A stretch of DNA of 64,000 bases. Origin: Sepiola atlantica (lineage: Eukaryota; Mollusca; Cephalopoda; Sepiida; Sepiolidae). Below the pieces are notes generated by a model. It saw nothing but the letters and a program-made list of their open reading frames with translations, did not search any database and was not told where the DNA came from. The translations under genes and the position numbers were made by a program. The stretch lies in assembly GCA_963556195.1 (NCBI GenBank), contig OY744531.1:107448620-107512619 (forward strand). The letters run 5' to 3'. Positions 63,791 to 64,000 of the stretch are shown piece after piece (the stretch's first letter is position 1; every line of letters starts with the position of its first letter).

Positions 63791-64000
63791 ATTCAGTGCC
63801 ACTTCCGGTGGAGAATTGGTTGACTTTGAGATTGTCAATACTAAGTAAATGAGTTCTATAGTTTTTTATGCAATAATTTTTTTTTCAAGAATTTGAAAGG
63901 CGGATATTTTTGCTTGTGAATTGCAATATTTAATTTGTAAATCTCTATGAAGTTTCTTGAAATAATTTGAAAGAAGAAAAGTTAGAAATGATGAGAGAAA
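63791..64000. other. AT-rich sequence to window end
   Basis: Nothing recognised. Confidence 0.5.

Overview
The window looks like nuclear DNA of an invertebrate animal. It is AT-rich, its genes are split by long introns with GT..AG borders, and it is packed with transposon fragments, minisatellites, (TA)n tracts and TTAGGG/CCCTAA runs. CR1/Jockey-type LINE tails, a Penelope-like GIY-YIG fragment, tRNA-headed SINEs, P-element, mariner and Merlin-like remnants and vertebrate-type telomere repeats together suggest a lophotrochozoan, possibly a mollusc or cephalopod. That is inference; no single sequence names the species.

Two host genes are supported. The first is a complete peroxisomal acyl-CoA oxidase (ACOX1/2 type) on the + strand. 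It has fourteen coding exons from 9924 to 51259; all splice phases agree and the reading frame is 683 codons plus stop. The FAD-site motif (AQTELGHG), the catalytic-glutamate motif (CTYEGDN) and a C-terminal SNL tripeptide (variant PTS1) are all readable. The second is the 3' end of a Slo-family (Slo2/KCNT-like) potassium channel on the - strand. Its exons at 62562-62646 and 60219-60324 join in phase and end at a stop codon. The two genes converge tail to tail across about 9 kb of repeats.

Layout. 1-9.9 kb: a 37-bp minisatellite, a broken P-element/THAP9-like transposase and a series of nested inverted-repeat DNA transposons. 9.9-51.3 kb: the oxidase gene. Its introns hold LINE copies, U2-snRNA-headed SINEs, a 5S-like fragment, interstitial telomeric repeats, palindromic MITEs, a Penelope fragment, a mariner remnant and many tandem arrays. 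51.3-60.2 kb: intergenic DNA with degenerate LINEs, a 111-bp array and a 28-bp array of about 1.4 kb. 60.2-64 kb: the channel's last exons, with more SINE, LINE and Penelope-type repeats.

The most notable finding is two intact type-I hammerhead ribozyme motifs 339 nt apart in intron 12 (47416-47467 and 47755-47806), the second sitting directly behind a tRNA-like SINE head. Several decayed hammerhead-like motifs lie elsewhere, some next to Penelope-type promoter, endonuclease or (TA)n sequence. A second notable item is a SINE family whose head is the 5' part of U2 snRNA, sharing its 3' body with a sister family that has a different head. No alignment or database search was possible; all calls are from reading the sequence and knowledge of the families.
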